A DNA stretch of 64,000 nucleotides from Levilactobacillus zymae (GCF_032190635.1 NZ_JAVLAS010000001.1:1550001-1614000); one strand, 5' to 3'. Positions 44,041 to 54,301 are shown, numbered from the stretch's first letter. Program-made: numbers and translations. Notes: generated by a model not told the origin, from the letters alone.

Positions 44041-45211
44041 AAGTGCAACACTAAGAATCTATTCTTAGAAGTGGTCTAGTTGCTAAGCTAGTTCAGGCAT
44101 TAGATCGGCTGGGCAACGATAGTTTAATGAACGCCGCAGCCGGTTGTTTAAGGTATCCTGAGCCAGCTGAATATCAATGAGTGAGGCCAAAACCAAGGAT
44201 CTACCCTTCGGGAAGAACTCGCGCAAAAGGCCGTTAGTGTTCTCATTGGTTCCGCGTTCCCATGGTGAATAAGGATGGGCAAAGTAGATGTCCGTTCCCG
44301 CCACTTGGCTCAAGCTTGAGAACTCGGCACCGTTATCAAAAGTAATGGTTTTAAAGTACTCAGTTCCATAGTCATATAAGGTGTTCTGGAGGGCTTTCAA
44401 GCAAGTGTCGGCATGATAATTGGGAAGTTTAACGATGATTTCTAAACGACTAACACGTTCAGTCAAAGTCATTAATGCTGGCTCAGATTCAACTCGTTTA
44501 CCTTTGACCAAGTCACCTTCCCAGTGTCCAAGCTCTTGACGTGCTTGAACCACAGTGGGACGCTCTTCGATTGAATGGCCCAGATTCTTCTTATTGATTC
44601 GGTGATGCTTTGTTCCGGGACGTTTGACTCGGCGACGGAGTTTAGCTGGTAGGTCTGAATTACGGATAGTTAAACGCTGGTCATCAATGTATCGATACAC
44701 CGTCGGTGTTGAGGGACAGACAACTCCTGGGTAATTAGTCTTGAATTGGTGAACAAAAGTATCCACACTATGCATTCTGGGGCGAGCTTTTAAAGCTGTA
44801 ACCAAAGCATTACAGAAGGTTTGACAGTGATCAAAGAGTCCACGATAACAGCTGTTTAGCCGGTGCTTACGATAAACTGCTTCGCCAGTTTCCGCCAGAT
44901 ATGACTGTTCGAAGATACGAGTATTAGCGTTAATCTGTGTTGTTGTCCCCCGTCTTAATTCACGCGAAATCGTACTGGGATTACGATGAAGAGCCTTGGC
45001 AATCCGGCGGATGGACCAATCTAAGCCCCTTAGGGCTTCAATTCGACCACGTTCAGCTAAATTGAGTTGGTGATACTGATTAGATATGATATTCTTAATT
45101 CGGGTCATGAAGATACCTCTTTCTTGTTTGTGGTGAATTAAGAATAGGTCTTCATGGCCTTTTTGACTAGTCTGAATAAAGAACTGGTCTAGTAGAGCAG
45201 GTGTTGCACTT
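44041..45211 (-). mobile_element. IS30-family element, 1171 bp, third type
   Basis: The outer bases AAGTGCAACACTAAGAATC on the left and AAGTGCAACACCTGCTCTAC (reverse complement of the right) form the inverted repeats. The transposase differs from the other two IS30 types here. No clean target duplication is visible next to the ends. AAGCAAAATAATC occurs on both sides (44013-44025 and 45229-45241). Confidence 0.8.
44083..45108 (-). CDS. IS30-family transposase
   Basis: The 341-residue protein has the IS30 HTH pair (LNLAERGRIEALRGLDWSIR and HRNPSTISREL) and a DDE core marked by HWEGDLV, FDNGAEFSS and PWERGTNENTNGLLREF. It is full length for the family and shows no stop or shift. Its gene ends 42 bases from the left end of the element. 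Confidence 0.95.
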   Translation of the reverse strand: MTRIKNIISNQYHQLNLAERGRIEALRGLDWSIRRIAKALHRNPSTISRELRRGTTTQINANTRIFEQSYLAETGEAVYRKHRLNSCYRGLFDHCQTFCNALVTALKARPRMHSVDTFVHQFKTNYPGVVCPSTPTVYRYIDDQRLTIRNSDLPAKLRRRVKRPGTKHHRINKKNLGHSIEERPTVVQARQELGHWEGDLVKGKRVESEPALMTLTERVSRLEIIVKLPNYHADTCLKALQNTLYDYGTEYFKTITFDNGAEFSSLSQVAGTDIYFAHPYSPWERGTNENTNGLLREFFPKGRSLVLASLIDIQLAQDTLNNRLRRSLNYRCPADLMPELA

Positions 45212-45643
45212 CAATTTTAAATCGAGGTAAGCAAAATAATCATGTTCAGGGAAAGTAAAGTTATGCCAACTGGTAGAAACGAAAGTAAAGTTATGACAGT
45301 CAAAAGGATATTTATTATTTCGTTTCACAAACACTTCCACAAAGCATATTTTTAAAAAGCGAACTTTCAGCTAAGCGCAGTCGATAATCAATCAGCTTTA
45401 TTCTCATTATAATTTTTGTGTTGCTTATAATCGAAGGGCTTAGTCTGTTCAATACTCCCACCTGGTGACTTAACTGTTGCAAATCATTGGATCTTTTAAT
45501 ACTCCGGTGAACTATAAGATGAGTGAAGCTACCGTTCTGAATCCGATATTTAAAAATATTTTTTCAAGATAAATGCTGATTCATCAGCGTTTTATACAAT
45601 CAAAAAGATCGAGCCAACAAAAAAGTTGCAGTTTTGGGTTGAC
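45212..45643. other. AT-rich intergenic region with repeats
   Basis: Near 45255 and 45286 lies the repeated GAAAGTAAAGTTATG, and an inverted relative (CATTAACTTTACTTTTG) lies at 43994-44010 beyond the IS30 element. Such repeats resemble the multiple terminal repeats of IS21-family elements, so this may be a remnant end. I see no gene here. Confidence 0.35.
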
Positions 45644-45668
45644 TATAATCGAATGACCGTTTATTATA
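45644..45668. promoter_or_regulatory. Autoregulatory TetR operator
   Basis: The site TATAATCGAATGACCGTT plus TATTATA lies just before the TetR start. In reverse it nearly equals the site at 46261-46288 upstream of the target gene (TATAATGAACGTTCATTCG). Shared core: CATTCGATTATA. Confidence 0.7.
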
Positions 45669-45673
45669 CAGAC

Positions 45674-46243
45674 ATGCGATATAAAGATAACAGTAAAAAA
45701 GAGGCTATCTATCAGGCAACTATTCTTCTCTTAAATAAAGACGGCTTTTCAGCAACACCGATGTCAAAAATTGCGAAGCACGCGGGTGTTTCTCCTTCAA
45801 CGATCTATGTGTATTTTGAAAATAAAGATGATATGTTGAAGAAGCTATACCTCGATACCAAACAAAAAATGGGTGCTAAAATGTTTGCAGACACCGATGG
45901 AATGGACATTAAAGCCAGTCTTGCCAAAGTGATTCGTAATTATATTGATTATATTCGGGAAAATAAGGAAGCCTTCTTATTTCTGCAACAGTTCACTAAT
46001 TCACCTTATATGAGTGAATTAGATGATCGGGAAGCCAATAATTATTTTACACCGATGTATCAACTTGTAAAAAGAGGACGGCAGGAAGGAGTTTTTAAAA
46101 ACGTAGACGATGATGTTTTGTTTGCCTACATTGAACCGCCGATTACTGAAGCAGCAAAACGTTATTTTAGAGGAGAATTTGAGTTTACTGACGTACGGAT
46201 TAAGTCTTTGATTGAACTAGCTTGGAGTGCTATTAAAAAGTAG
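45674..46243 (+). CDS. TetR-family regulator
   Basis: The ~189-residue protein has a TetR HTH (ATPMSKIAKHAGVSPSTIYV, residues about 27-46). ATG 45674 is chosen because the operator at 45644-45668 would otherwise fall inside the coding sequence. The ribosome site is poor. It lies upstream of the interrupted hydrolase gene and shares its operator with it, so it likely controls itself and that gene. Confidence 0.85.
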   Translation: MRYKDNSKKEAIYQATILLLNKDGFSATPMSKIAKHAGVSPSTIYVYFENKDDMLKKLYLDTKQKMGAKMFADTDGMDIKASLAKVIRNYIDYIRENKEAFLFLQQFTNSPYMSELDDREANNYFTPMYQLVKRGRQEGVFKNVDDDVLFAYIEPPITEAAKRYFRGEFEFTDVRIKSLIELAWSAIKK

Positions 46244-46260
46244 CACTTTCCTTTTACCAC

Positions 46261-46288
46261 TATAATGAACGTTCATTCGATTATTATA
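46261..46288. promoter_or_regulatory. TetR operator before the hydrolase gene
   Basis: TATAATGAACGTTCATTCG and ATTATTATA contain the palindrome TGAACGTTCA and match the site at 45644-45668 in inverted orientation. Confidence 0.7.
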
Positions 46289-46641
46289 GAAACTGTCTGC
46301 GACAATCTTTTTCTCGCAAATAATATAGCTAACCAACAGAATGGAGAAATTATGATGCAAAAGAAAGTAACTTTTAAGAACAATGAACATGAAATGGCCG
46401 GAATCCTATTCTTTCCTGATGATTTTGATGAGGCCCAACAATACGCAGCTTTCCCAGTTGCTTCACCTGCTGGTGCCGTTAAGGAACAGATTGCAACCAA
46501 CTATGGTTCACGACTCGCCAAATACGGATTCATCGCACTAGCTTTTGATACGTCACATCAAGGTGAAAGTGGCGGTACACCACGTCAGTTGGAAGCTCCT
46601 TACGAACGGGTGGAAGATATCAAATGCGCCATCGACTATTT

Positions 46642-47684
46642 GGTAGATTGCAAATTTAATCCGAATTTTTGGACAAATTGGTCAGCATAACCTGATACGG
46701 TGTTTGCCAGTCGAGTATTTTAAGCGGTCGCTGGTTAATTTGGAGTAACGTCGTCGTTAAATCTTGAGCACTAATGTGCTCAAAACGAGTCCCCTTAGGA
46801 TAAAAATAACGTAAATTCCGATTAAAGCGTTCATTACTACCACGTTCAGCTGGCGTATAAGCATGACAGTAATAGGTCTTAATACCATATTGTGATTCAA
46901 ATGATACTAGCCCACTAAACTCAGTACCACGGTCCACAGTAAAACTGTGCACCGGTCCATTAAAAGTTGTTAGGAACTTAGTCAGTGCTTCATTAACACT
47001 CGCTGTCGTTCGATCTTTTAACCGGTATGCCCAAAGGAACCGTGATTTTCGATCGATTAAAGTTAATAAAACTGCCTTACTATGCCCACGAGGACCAACG
47101 ACTGTATCTAGTTCAAAATCGCCGATGCGATTACGTTGATTAATCATCATGGGACGCTGTTCAATTGATCGCCCCAAAGATTGATTATATTTGGATCGTT
47201 GGTCAACGTTACGCCGTTGGCGTACGCCATGTTCAGGTAGATCATTCAAGGAGAAATCAATTCTCCCCTGATTTAGCCAATTATAAATAGATTTAGTAGC
47301 TAGTTTAAATTCGTGAGCAATCATTCCTGGTGACCAGCTTAGACGTAAATGGTTGAGAATTTTTTGCTTTAACTCATCGCTCAGCTTAGTTTTCCGACCA
47401 CATCGTGATCGCTTGTATTCGGCATCTGTTTGTGCTAATTCAGCCTGATAAGGTTGACATCGAGATAATTCATAAGAAATTGTTGACGGTGATCGGTTCA
47501 GCCGAACGCCCATTTGGATATTGGACAGCCCTAGTTCACAAAAGGTTTCGATTTTAATTCGTTCGGAATAGGTTATACTAGACAAAAGATCAGCTCCTAA
47601 AAGATGGGTTTGTGGTAAACACCATTTTAAAGGAAGCTGATCTTTTTTGTCCGAACAGCGTTCGGATTAATTTTACAATCTACC
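46642..47684 (-). mobile_element. IS30-family element, ISLpl1-like, 1043 bp, second copy
   Basis: The ends are GGTAGATTGCAAATTTAATC and the reverse complement of the right end GGTAGATTGTAAAATTAATC. The target duplication is ATTT (46638-46641 and 47685-47688). Orientation is opposite to the copy at 555-1597; the encoded protein is the same. Confidence 0.95.
46656..47585 (-). CDS. IS30-family transposase (ISLpl1-like)
   Basis: This 309-residue protein has the same sequence as the one encoded at 654-1583: HTH with RSPSTISYEL, then the DDE segments ELDTVVG, VDRGTEFSG and PAERGSNERFNR. Start TTG 47585 behind AGGAG. Intact, so probably active and the source or recipient of recent transposition in this genome. 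Confidence 0.95.
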   Translation of the reverse strand: MSSITYSERIKIETFCELGLSNIQMGVRLNRSPSTISYELSRCQPYQAELAQTDAEYKRSRCGRKTKLSDELKQKILNHLRLSWSPGMIAHEFKLATKSIYNWLNQGRIDFSLNDLPEHGVRQRRNVDQRSKYNQSLGRSIEQRPMMINQRNRIGDFELDTVVGPRGHSKAVLLTLIDRKSRFLWAYRLKDRTTASVNEALTKFLTTFNGPVHSFTVDRGTEFSGLVSFESQYGIKTYYCHAYTPAERGSNERFNRNLRYFYPKGTRFEHISAQDLTTTLLQINQRPLKILDWQTPYQVMLTNLSKNSD

Positions 47685-48345
47685 ATTTAACCACATTGCC
47701 TTACGTCGATAACGAACGAATTGGTCAATTTGGTGTCTGCGCTGGTGCTGGTTATTCCATGCACACGGCTATGACGGATCGGCGAATCAAAGCAGTTGCG
47801 GTCGCTAGTATGAGTGATCCTGCATCATGGATTCGTGACGGCTTTGACGGTAAAACACCAGTTGAAACCCAATTGGCTTTGTTGGAAGAGGCATCAAATC
47901 AACGGACGCGTGAAGCTAATGGCGCCGACCCAATCTATGGGACGTTTGTTCCAGAAGAAGTAACGGCTGGTATGCCAAATACCTTGGAAGAAGCTCATGA
48001 GTACTATCGGACGCCTCGTGGTCAACACCCACGTTCAACGAACCAAGTATCAATGATGTCGATTGACAAGATGACAGACTTTTCAACGTTCATGTTTGCT
48101 GACAAATACTTGACCCAACCTATTCTGATGATTGCCGGTACAAACGCTGACACGCTACGCTTCTCAGAAGATTTACTCGAAAAGGCAGCTTCTAAGAATA
48201 AGGAATTGTTTACGATTGAAGGTGCGACCCACGTCGATCTTTATGACAAGCCGGAATATGTCGACCAAGCAGTCGCAAAAGCAGCCGCTTTCTTTAAGGC
48301 CAACCTGTAAATTTAAAGAAAAAAACGGAAAGGGATTGATTAGCC

Positions 48346-49074
48346 ATGACAGAGCCAACTAGAAAAATTGCACTGATTACGGGAGCTGACCGCGGTATTG
48401 GATTCGAAACTGCTAAGGAATTAGGCCAGCAAGGATATGTCGTATTAATTGGGAGTCGAAATGTAAAACGGGGCCAAGTTGCCGTAGAACAACTGAAAGC
48501 ATTAGACATTGTTGCCGATACTTTAGAGATTGATGTCACTGACCAGCAAACAGTTCAACGGGCAGCAGATCAAATTTCCAATACGTATCAAAAATTAGAT
48601 GTCTTGATAAATAATGCTGGCATCGCACTGCCGGATGATGAACTTCCAAGTACCGTGAGTGTCGATGTTTTACGTCAGACCTTTGATACGAACTTCTTTG
48701 GGAGCTTTGCTGTTACGCAAATTATGTTGCCCTTGATTCGTAAGGCAAAGGCAGGCCGTATCGTCAGCTTATCTTCTTCAGTCGGATCTCTAAACTGGCA
48801 AAGTCACCCCATCGAGGGTGCACCCATCAATCCAGCGTATGCGGCTTCTAAGAATGGCGTTAACGCGTTAACGGTCATGTTTGCTAGAGAATTGAAGGGC
48901 ACAGCAATTAAGGTCAATGCAGCCGATCCAGGGTGGACTGCCACGGATTTAAATGGATTTAATGCGCCACGTAGTGTAGCCGAAGGTGCCCAAATTGTGG
49001 TCAAACTAGCGACCTTACCAGCCGATGGCCCTTCCGGACAATTAATCAGTGAATCTGGGAAAATCGCCTGGTAG
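48346..49074 (+). CDS. Short-chain dehydrogenase/reductase
   Basis: The 242-residue classical SDR has ITGADRGIGFETA (NADP-binding), NNAGIALPDDE, the catalytic Ser in VSLSSSVGSL and the YxxxK in YAASKNGVNAL. It reduces a carbonyl such as a ketone or carbonyl aldehyde. It lies 35 bases after the broken hydrolase gene, so the pair formed an operon under TetR. Confidence 0.92.
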   Translation: MTEPTRKIALITGADRGIGFETAKELGQQGYVVLIGSRNVKRGQVAVEQLKALDIVADTLEIDVTDQQTVQRAADQISNTYQKLDVLINNAGIALPDDELPSTVSVDVLRQTFDTNFFGSFAVTQIMLPLIRKAKAGRIVSLSSSVGSLNWQSHPIEGAPINPAYAASKNGVNALTVMFARELKGTAIKVNAADPGWTATDLNGFNAPRSVAEGAQIVVKLATLPADGPSGQLISESGKIAW

Positions 49075-49099
49075 CTATTAAACAGTGAGGTGGGTATGA

Positions 49100-49549
49100 A
49101 TGAACACTCAAGTGGTTTATTTTTCAAATAGCGGTCATAACAAACGTTTGGCTGAGAATATTGCTAGGCACTATGGGACCTCAGCAGTTCCAATCATACC
49201 AGTTGAGGATTATCCCATGAACTACAACGAATTAACGGCGCAAGCTAAACATGAGCGCTTTCACCATGTTGAGGTTCCTATCCAGCCGCTTTCTCTAGAT
49301 CCAAAGGCCGATGTATTAATCTTGGTATCGCCCATCTGGTATGCGGATTTACCACGATCAGTCGTGTCTTTTTTGAAACAACTAAAGCACACCTATGCAC
49401 GTGTTACTTTCACAAGTGATAAGTTCATGGTCGGGTTTGGTACTTGTGGTCAAACCCTTCGGCGATATTTAAGTTCACCCACAGTGATTAATAAGGTAGC
49501 TGCTAATAGTACGAACTTTTCGCGAATAACAGCCATTCTAGACAACTAA
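49100..49549 (+). CDS. Flavodoxin-like protein
   Basis: The 149-residue protein has the phosphate loop YFSNSGHNKRLAENIA and the FMN-binding segment VSPIWYADLPRSVVSFLKQL. It carries electrons or acts as a quinone reductase. It follows the SDR in the same operon and ends in a terminator. Confidence 0.8.
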   Translation: MNTQVVYFSNSGHNKRLAENIARHYGTSAVPIIPVEDYPMNYNELTAQAKHERFHHVEVPIQPLSLDPKADVLILVSPIWYADLPRSVVSFLKQLKHTYARVTFTSDKFMVGFGTCGQTLRRYLSSPTVINKVAANSTNFSRITAILDN

Positions 49550-49552
49550 TTC

Positions 49553-49582
49553 AAGGGCCCGGTAAATAACCGAGCCCTTTTT
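49553..49582 (+). terminator. Intrinsic terminator
   Basis: AAGGGCcCGGT pairs with ACCGaGCCCTT, then T4. Confidence 0.88.
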
Positions 49583-49617
49583 GTATCACTATTCTTTAAA
49601 AAGATTTGATTTAGTAC

Positions 49618-49648
49618 TTGCGTTGAAGTGAACTCCAAGGTTTATAGT
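49618..49648 (+). promoter_or_regulatory. MerR-type promoter with 19-bp spacer
   Basis: TTGCGT (49618-49623) and TATAGT (49643-49648) are 19 bases apart. The spacer holds the dyad TTGAAGTGAACTCCAA. Overlong spacers with a central dyad are the mark of MerR-activated promoters. It drives the flavodoxin gene that starts at 49684 and is now cut by an IS. Confidence 0.8.
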
Positions 49649-49810
49649 TTCATTATTGATTAAAGCAAAAGGAGTCGATCAGATTGAATATGAAATTACC
49701 TAAAGTGTATATGGCGGTCGTAAAATGTAGGAAAATGGCAATTAGAAATTGTCGGTTTTCCTACATTTTTTGATATCATAAATCACATTGGAACCAAGGA
49801 GGTTATCGAT

Positions 49811-51028
49811 GTGAGATACGATATTCGAGAAGGAGTGCAGACTTACGTGAAAAATAATTTAAAGCCTAACTACGCTGCCCTAGCCCGACAATACGGGGTT
49901 GATTACCGCACCGCCAAACGAGCATTTCAAGAGGCCCAAGCCCCAATAGCGTTGAAGAAAACGACTAAGCGTCCCAGTAAGCTTGACGCTTACCGAGACA
50001 TTATTGAAGATAAGATTGAGCTTAACTGTTCAGCGATGGCTATCTTCAAATTCATTCAGAAGAAGGGATTTACTGGCCAATACACGATTGTCCGTAACTA
50101 CTGCGCCGGTCTCAAAAAAGAAAAAGTTCATAAAGCTACAATACGTGTTGAACACACGCCTGGACTATCAGCTCAAGTGGATTGGAAGGAAGAAATGACG
50201 CTATATTCACGCGATGGGAAGCCACATCACTTCAATGTCTTCCTGTATGTTTTACCATTTTCAAAGTTGAAATTCATTACGTTAGTCTTCGATCGGAGTC
50301 AGGATACCCTGTTCAGTTGCTTAGATGATGCCTTCGAAGCAACTGGTGGCGTTCCTCATGAAATCTGGTTCGATAACATGAAGCAAGTCGTTGATCACTC
50401 AAAGTCTAATTTTGGAAGGGCCGTGTTCAACGAACGATTTAAACAATTCTGTCAAGATGCCGGTTATAAACCAATTGCTTGTCGGCCGTTAAGGCCACAA
50501 ACAAAAGGAGTCGTGGAAGCCTTGGCACGAACCATCGAACGTCTCCGGCCATATAATTATGAGTTCGATGATGGCGTAGATTTGATTCATATCGTCGATG
50601 AACTCTGCGATGATTTAAATCACGAAGTGTCACAATCAACGAACCAAGTTCCTTTAGATAAATTTGAGTACGAAGAAAAAGAGTACCTCCACGAACTACC
50701 GGCTAACCTGCTAGATTCCTTCTTCGAAGAAGACATTACCCGTGTCGTATCGAAGGAATCGATGGTTAACTTCCGTAAGTGCAAGTACTCTGTAGATCCG
50801 CGTTACATAGGTCGGACAGTCAACATTGAACTATCTGATAATGCACGCCAACTTCAAATCTATTATAACGGAGAACCAATCCGTTCGCACGACATTACGA
50901 CTCAAGCCTTAAATTATCATGAGGATGACCGCGTTCAAATCCTAAAATCCGACCTCCTTAAAGGTCGGAATGATCAAGAAATTAAGGCATTTATCGCAGA
51001 ACATCTATCTCAATATGACGAAGTGTGA
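49811..51028 (+). CDS. istA: IS21 transposase IstA
   Basis: The 405-residue protein has an N-terminal HTH (ALARQYGVDYRTAKRAFQEA) and an RNase H-like DDE core with QVDWKEEM, IWFDNMKQVVD and QTKGVVEALARTIE. It catalyses transposition with IstB. The start is GTG 49811 or ATG nearby; GGAGG lies just upstream. istB follows after 11 bases. Confidence 0.95.
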   Translation: MRYDIREGVQTYVKNNLKPNYAALARQYGVDYRTAKRAFQEAQAPIALKKTTKRPSKLDAYRDIIEDKIELNCSAMAIFKFIQKKGFTGQYTIVRNYCAGLKKEKVHKATIRVEHTPGLSAQVDWKEEMTLYSRDGKPHHFNVFLYVLPFSKLKFITLVFDRSQDTLFSCLDDAFEATGGVPHEIWFDNMKQVVDHSKSNFGRAVFNERFKQFCQDAGYKPIACRPLRPQTKGVVEALARTIERLRPYNYEFDDGVDLIHIVDELCDDLNHEVSQSTNQVPLDKFEYEEKEYLHELPANLLDSFFEEDITRVVSKESMVNFRKCKYSVDPRYIGRTVNIELSDNARQLQIYYNGEPIRSHDITTQALNYHEDDRVQILKSDLLKGRNDQEIKAFIAEHLSQYDEV

Positions 51029-51039
51029 GGAGTAAATAA

Positions 51040-51777
51040 ATGAATAGTAAATTCCAGGAATTAATGACCAACTTAGATACTTTGGGTTTAGCCAAGATGC
51101 ATGCGTACTTACCAAACTTTCTTGATCAAATCAACGAGCAAGAACTCTCATTTACAGAGGCTATGCTTAAGCTCACTGACGTGGAGCTTGAATGGCAAGA
51201 ACAACGTCAAGTTCAACGAATAGTTGAACGAGCAAGGTTCCCCCAGAATAAATCTTTGAGAACTTTTGACTTCTCATTTCAGCCCAGTATTAATCAGCAG
51301 AAAATAAAGAGTTTTAGCGACTTAGCGTTCTTGGAGAAACAAGAAAACTTAGTCTTTATCGGTAGTCCGGGCGTCGGTAAGACGCATCTAGCCATTGGAA
51401 TAGGCATGGCGGCCTGTCAGCAAGGAAAACGAACCCTATTTATCAACTGTCATGACCTCTTACTAAGGCTGCATACGGCTTACGAGAAGGGCGCCCTAGA
51501 CCGTTGTATTAACCGTTATGCACGATATGACTTATTGATTATCGACGAGATCGGCTATTTACCAGTAGAACATGACGAAGCCAACCTTCTTTTTCAGTTA
51601 ATTAATGCGCGATATGAACGACACTCAACGATAATTACTAGCAATAGCGAGCTTTCAACATGGGTCGAGATTTTCAAGAATCCAACAGTCACCGCTGCCA
51701 TTCTAGACCGCTTAGTTCATCATTCCCATATCATCAAGATAACTGGAAAATCATACCGCCTAAAAGCAACAAACTAA
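51040..51777 (+). CDS. istB: IS21 helper ATPase IstB
   Basis: The 245-residue AAA+ protein has Walker A GSPGVGKTH (about residue 108-116) and Walker B LLIIDEIGYLP. It organises target DNA for IstA. GAGGAG precedes ATG 51040. Intact. Confidence 0.95.
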   Translation: MNSKFQELMTNLDTLGLAKMHAYLPNFLDQINEQELSFTEAMLKLTDVELEWQEQRQVQRIVERARFPQNKSLRTFDFSFQPSINQQKIKSFSDLAFLEKQENLVFIGSPGVGKTHLAIGIGMAACQQGKRTLFINCHDLLLRLHTAYEKGALDRCINRYARYDLLIIDEIGYLPVEHDEANLLFQLINARYERHSTIITSNSELSTWVEIFKNPTVTAAILDRLVHHSHIIKITGKSYRLKATN

Positions 51778-52403
51778 CCGCCAAAAACCTACATTTTTAA
51801 ACCGCCATTTTCCAACATTTCTACGCCGCTATTGACACCTAAAGGGCGTGGCGCAGTTTCCGATGGCCAAGATACTAATTTAACGGTATCTCCAACCCGT
51901 TTCATTACAAAAGATGCTAAAACATTGGTCATCTATTTTTCTCATAGTGGAAATACTGAATACCAAGCCCGAATTGCACAGGCTGTCCTTCACGCAGATA
52001 GTTATGAATTAGTGGTCAAAACACCTTATCCTACAGACTATGAGGCTACGGTCAGTCGAGCAAATCAAGAACAAGCGGGGGCTTTACCTCACTTACGCGT
52101 TGAGGATTTACCGGACTTCACACAATATGATCTCGTACTATTCGGGAGTCCGATTTGGTGTATGACGCTGGCTAACCCCATGCAAACATTTCTGAAACAA
52201 TTTGGCCAACAAATGGGCGGCAAAAAGGTCGCGGAATTTACAACGCATGCGGGATATGGTGCCGGCACGGCGCAACAAGTCTTACAGAAGCTGACGCCAG
52301 TTTCTACAACTATTTTATCTGACTATACGGTAAAAGATACTGAGATTGAAAAAACAACGACTCAGTTTAAGACATGGCTTCACCAGACGGAGGAGAAATA
52401 ACA

Positions 52404-53057
52404 ATGAAAAATGTATTGATTTTAGCTGCGAATGGTCAAATCGCTCGGATTGTTGAACAACGAATTCTTAATGAACCAAAATTTGATCAAATCAACTTAA
52501 CTCTATTCTTACGTGATGCGTCCCGGTTAGCTCAATACACGGATAATCCACGTGTAACATTAATTGAAGGCGATATTACCGATCCACAGTCGATAAGCAC
52601 GGCCATGGAAAATCAGGACCTGGTTTTTGTAGGAGTCGTCGATCATGATCCTCAAAACCGGATTACTAATAACGTTATTCAGGGTATGCAGGCAAAGCAT
52701 GTCCAGCGCGTTATTTCTACAAATGTATTGGGGATTTATCAAGAAGTTGGTGGAGAGTTTGGTCGCTGGAATGCCGAAATGATTAGTCATGGAATGGAGC
52801 CTGCCGTTATCTCAGATCGCTTACTAGAAGGTTCAGGACTAGATTACACAACTCTTCGTTTACCATGGCTAAACGATCGAAATGAAATCAATTATCAAGT
52901 GACGGGTAAGAATGAGGCGTATATCGGTGTCTCTGGTTCGCGACAAAGTGTTGCAGACGTTATTTTACAGATTATCGCTGAGCCAACGAAATATAGCCGT
53001 ACAAGCATTGGTATGGCTGATCCTAGCACTGAAGGAGAAACTCGCCCGGTTTATTAA
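52404..53057 (+). CDS. NAD(P)-binding atypical SDR (NmrA-like)
   Basis: The 217-residue protein starts LILAANGQIARIV, in place of the usual GATG motif, and contains TNVLGIYQEVGG and LDYTTLRLPWLNDRNEINY. It is related to the proteins at 28315 and 34731. It lies two bases after the flavodoxin stop, so it belongs to that MerR-type operon; the IS may reduce its expression. Substrate unknown. Confidence 0.82.
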   Translation: MKNVLILAANGQIARIVEQRILNEPKFDQINLTLFLRDASRLAQYTDNPRVTLIEGDITDPQSISTAMENQDLVFVGVVDHDPQNRITNNVIQGMQAKHVQRVISTNVLGIYQEVGGEFGRWNAEMISHGMEPAVISDRLLEGSGLDYTTLRLPWLNDRNEINYQVTGKNEAYIGVSGSRQSVADVILQIIAEPTKYSRTSIGMADPSTEGETRPVY

Positions 53058-53154
53058 AAGACTAAACGACGAATTATATTGGAGATTATTAATAGCGCTA
53101 AAAACTCATTTGGAAAGCGTTATTTATGAATACGCCTGAAAGGGGTGGACCTTT

Positions 53155-54141
<987 letters not shown>

Positions 54142-54169
54142 AAAAATCAAAATAAGTTGTGAATTTCGC

Positions 54170-54200
54170 TTGCGTTGAAGTTAGCTCCAAGGTTTATTCT
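54170..54200 (+). promoter_or_regulatory. MerR-type promoter with 19-bp spacer (first of two)
   Basis: TTGCGT (54170-54175) and TATTCT (54195-54200) are 19 bases apart with TTGAAGTTAGCTCCAA between. The dyad is slightly less perfect than at 49618 and 54271. Confidence 0.7.
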
Positions 54201-54270
54201 GTATTCATGTTGTTGAGCAGCTCCCAAAGTATTGAGCTTTAAACTTATTAAAATAATTTCGATAAGGTGC

Positions 54271-54301
54271 TTGCGTTGGAGTTCACTTCAAGGATTATGA
54301 T
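54271..54301 (+). promoter_or_regulatory. MerR-type promoter with 19-bp spacer (second of two)
   Basis: TTGCGT (54271-54276) and TATGAT (54296-54301) are 19 bases apart with the dyad TTGGAGTTCACTTCAA between. It is the nearest promoter to the hydrolase gene at 54357. Confidence 0.8.

Larger units (their letters stand above)
46352..48310 (+). pseudogene. Dienelactone-hydrolase-like gene split by ISLpl1-like element
   Basis: The 5' part (from ATG 46352, GGAGA upstream) and the 3' part (from 47685) join exactly when the IS and one ATTT are removed: ...KCAIDYL then TTLPYVDNERIGQFG. The restored protein of about 305 residues has a Cys nucleophile in FGVCAGAGYS, Asp in IAGTNADTL and His in GATHVDLYD, as in dienelactone-hydrolase-like enzymes. 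It is a relative of the intact gene at 54357. The two parts cannot give a working enzyme now. Confidence 0.92.
49706..51837 (+). mobile_element. IS21-family element, 2132 bp
   Basis: The left end TGTATATGGCGGTCG and the reverse complement of the right end TGTCAATAGCGGCG share the pattern TGT...GCGG.CGTA.AAATGT.GGAAAATGGC. The target duplication is CCTAAAG (49699-49705 and 51838-51844), 7 bp. The two genes istA and istB are present and intact. Confidence 0.93.
49684..52401 (+). pseudogene. Flavodoxin gene split near its start by an IS21 element
   Basis: The start TTG 49684 (GGAG nine bases upstream; ATG 49690 is an alternative) and the first codons are followed by the IS21 element at 49706. 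Removing the element and one copy of CCTAAAG gives AAA TTA CCT AAA GGG CGT GGC GCA and a full flavodoxin frame (VIYFSHSGNTEYQARIA, FGSPIWCMTLANPMQTFLKQ) to TAA 52401. The MerR-type promoter at 49618 is now cut off from the main part of the gene. Confidence 0.9.
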
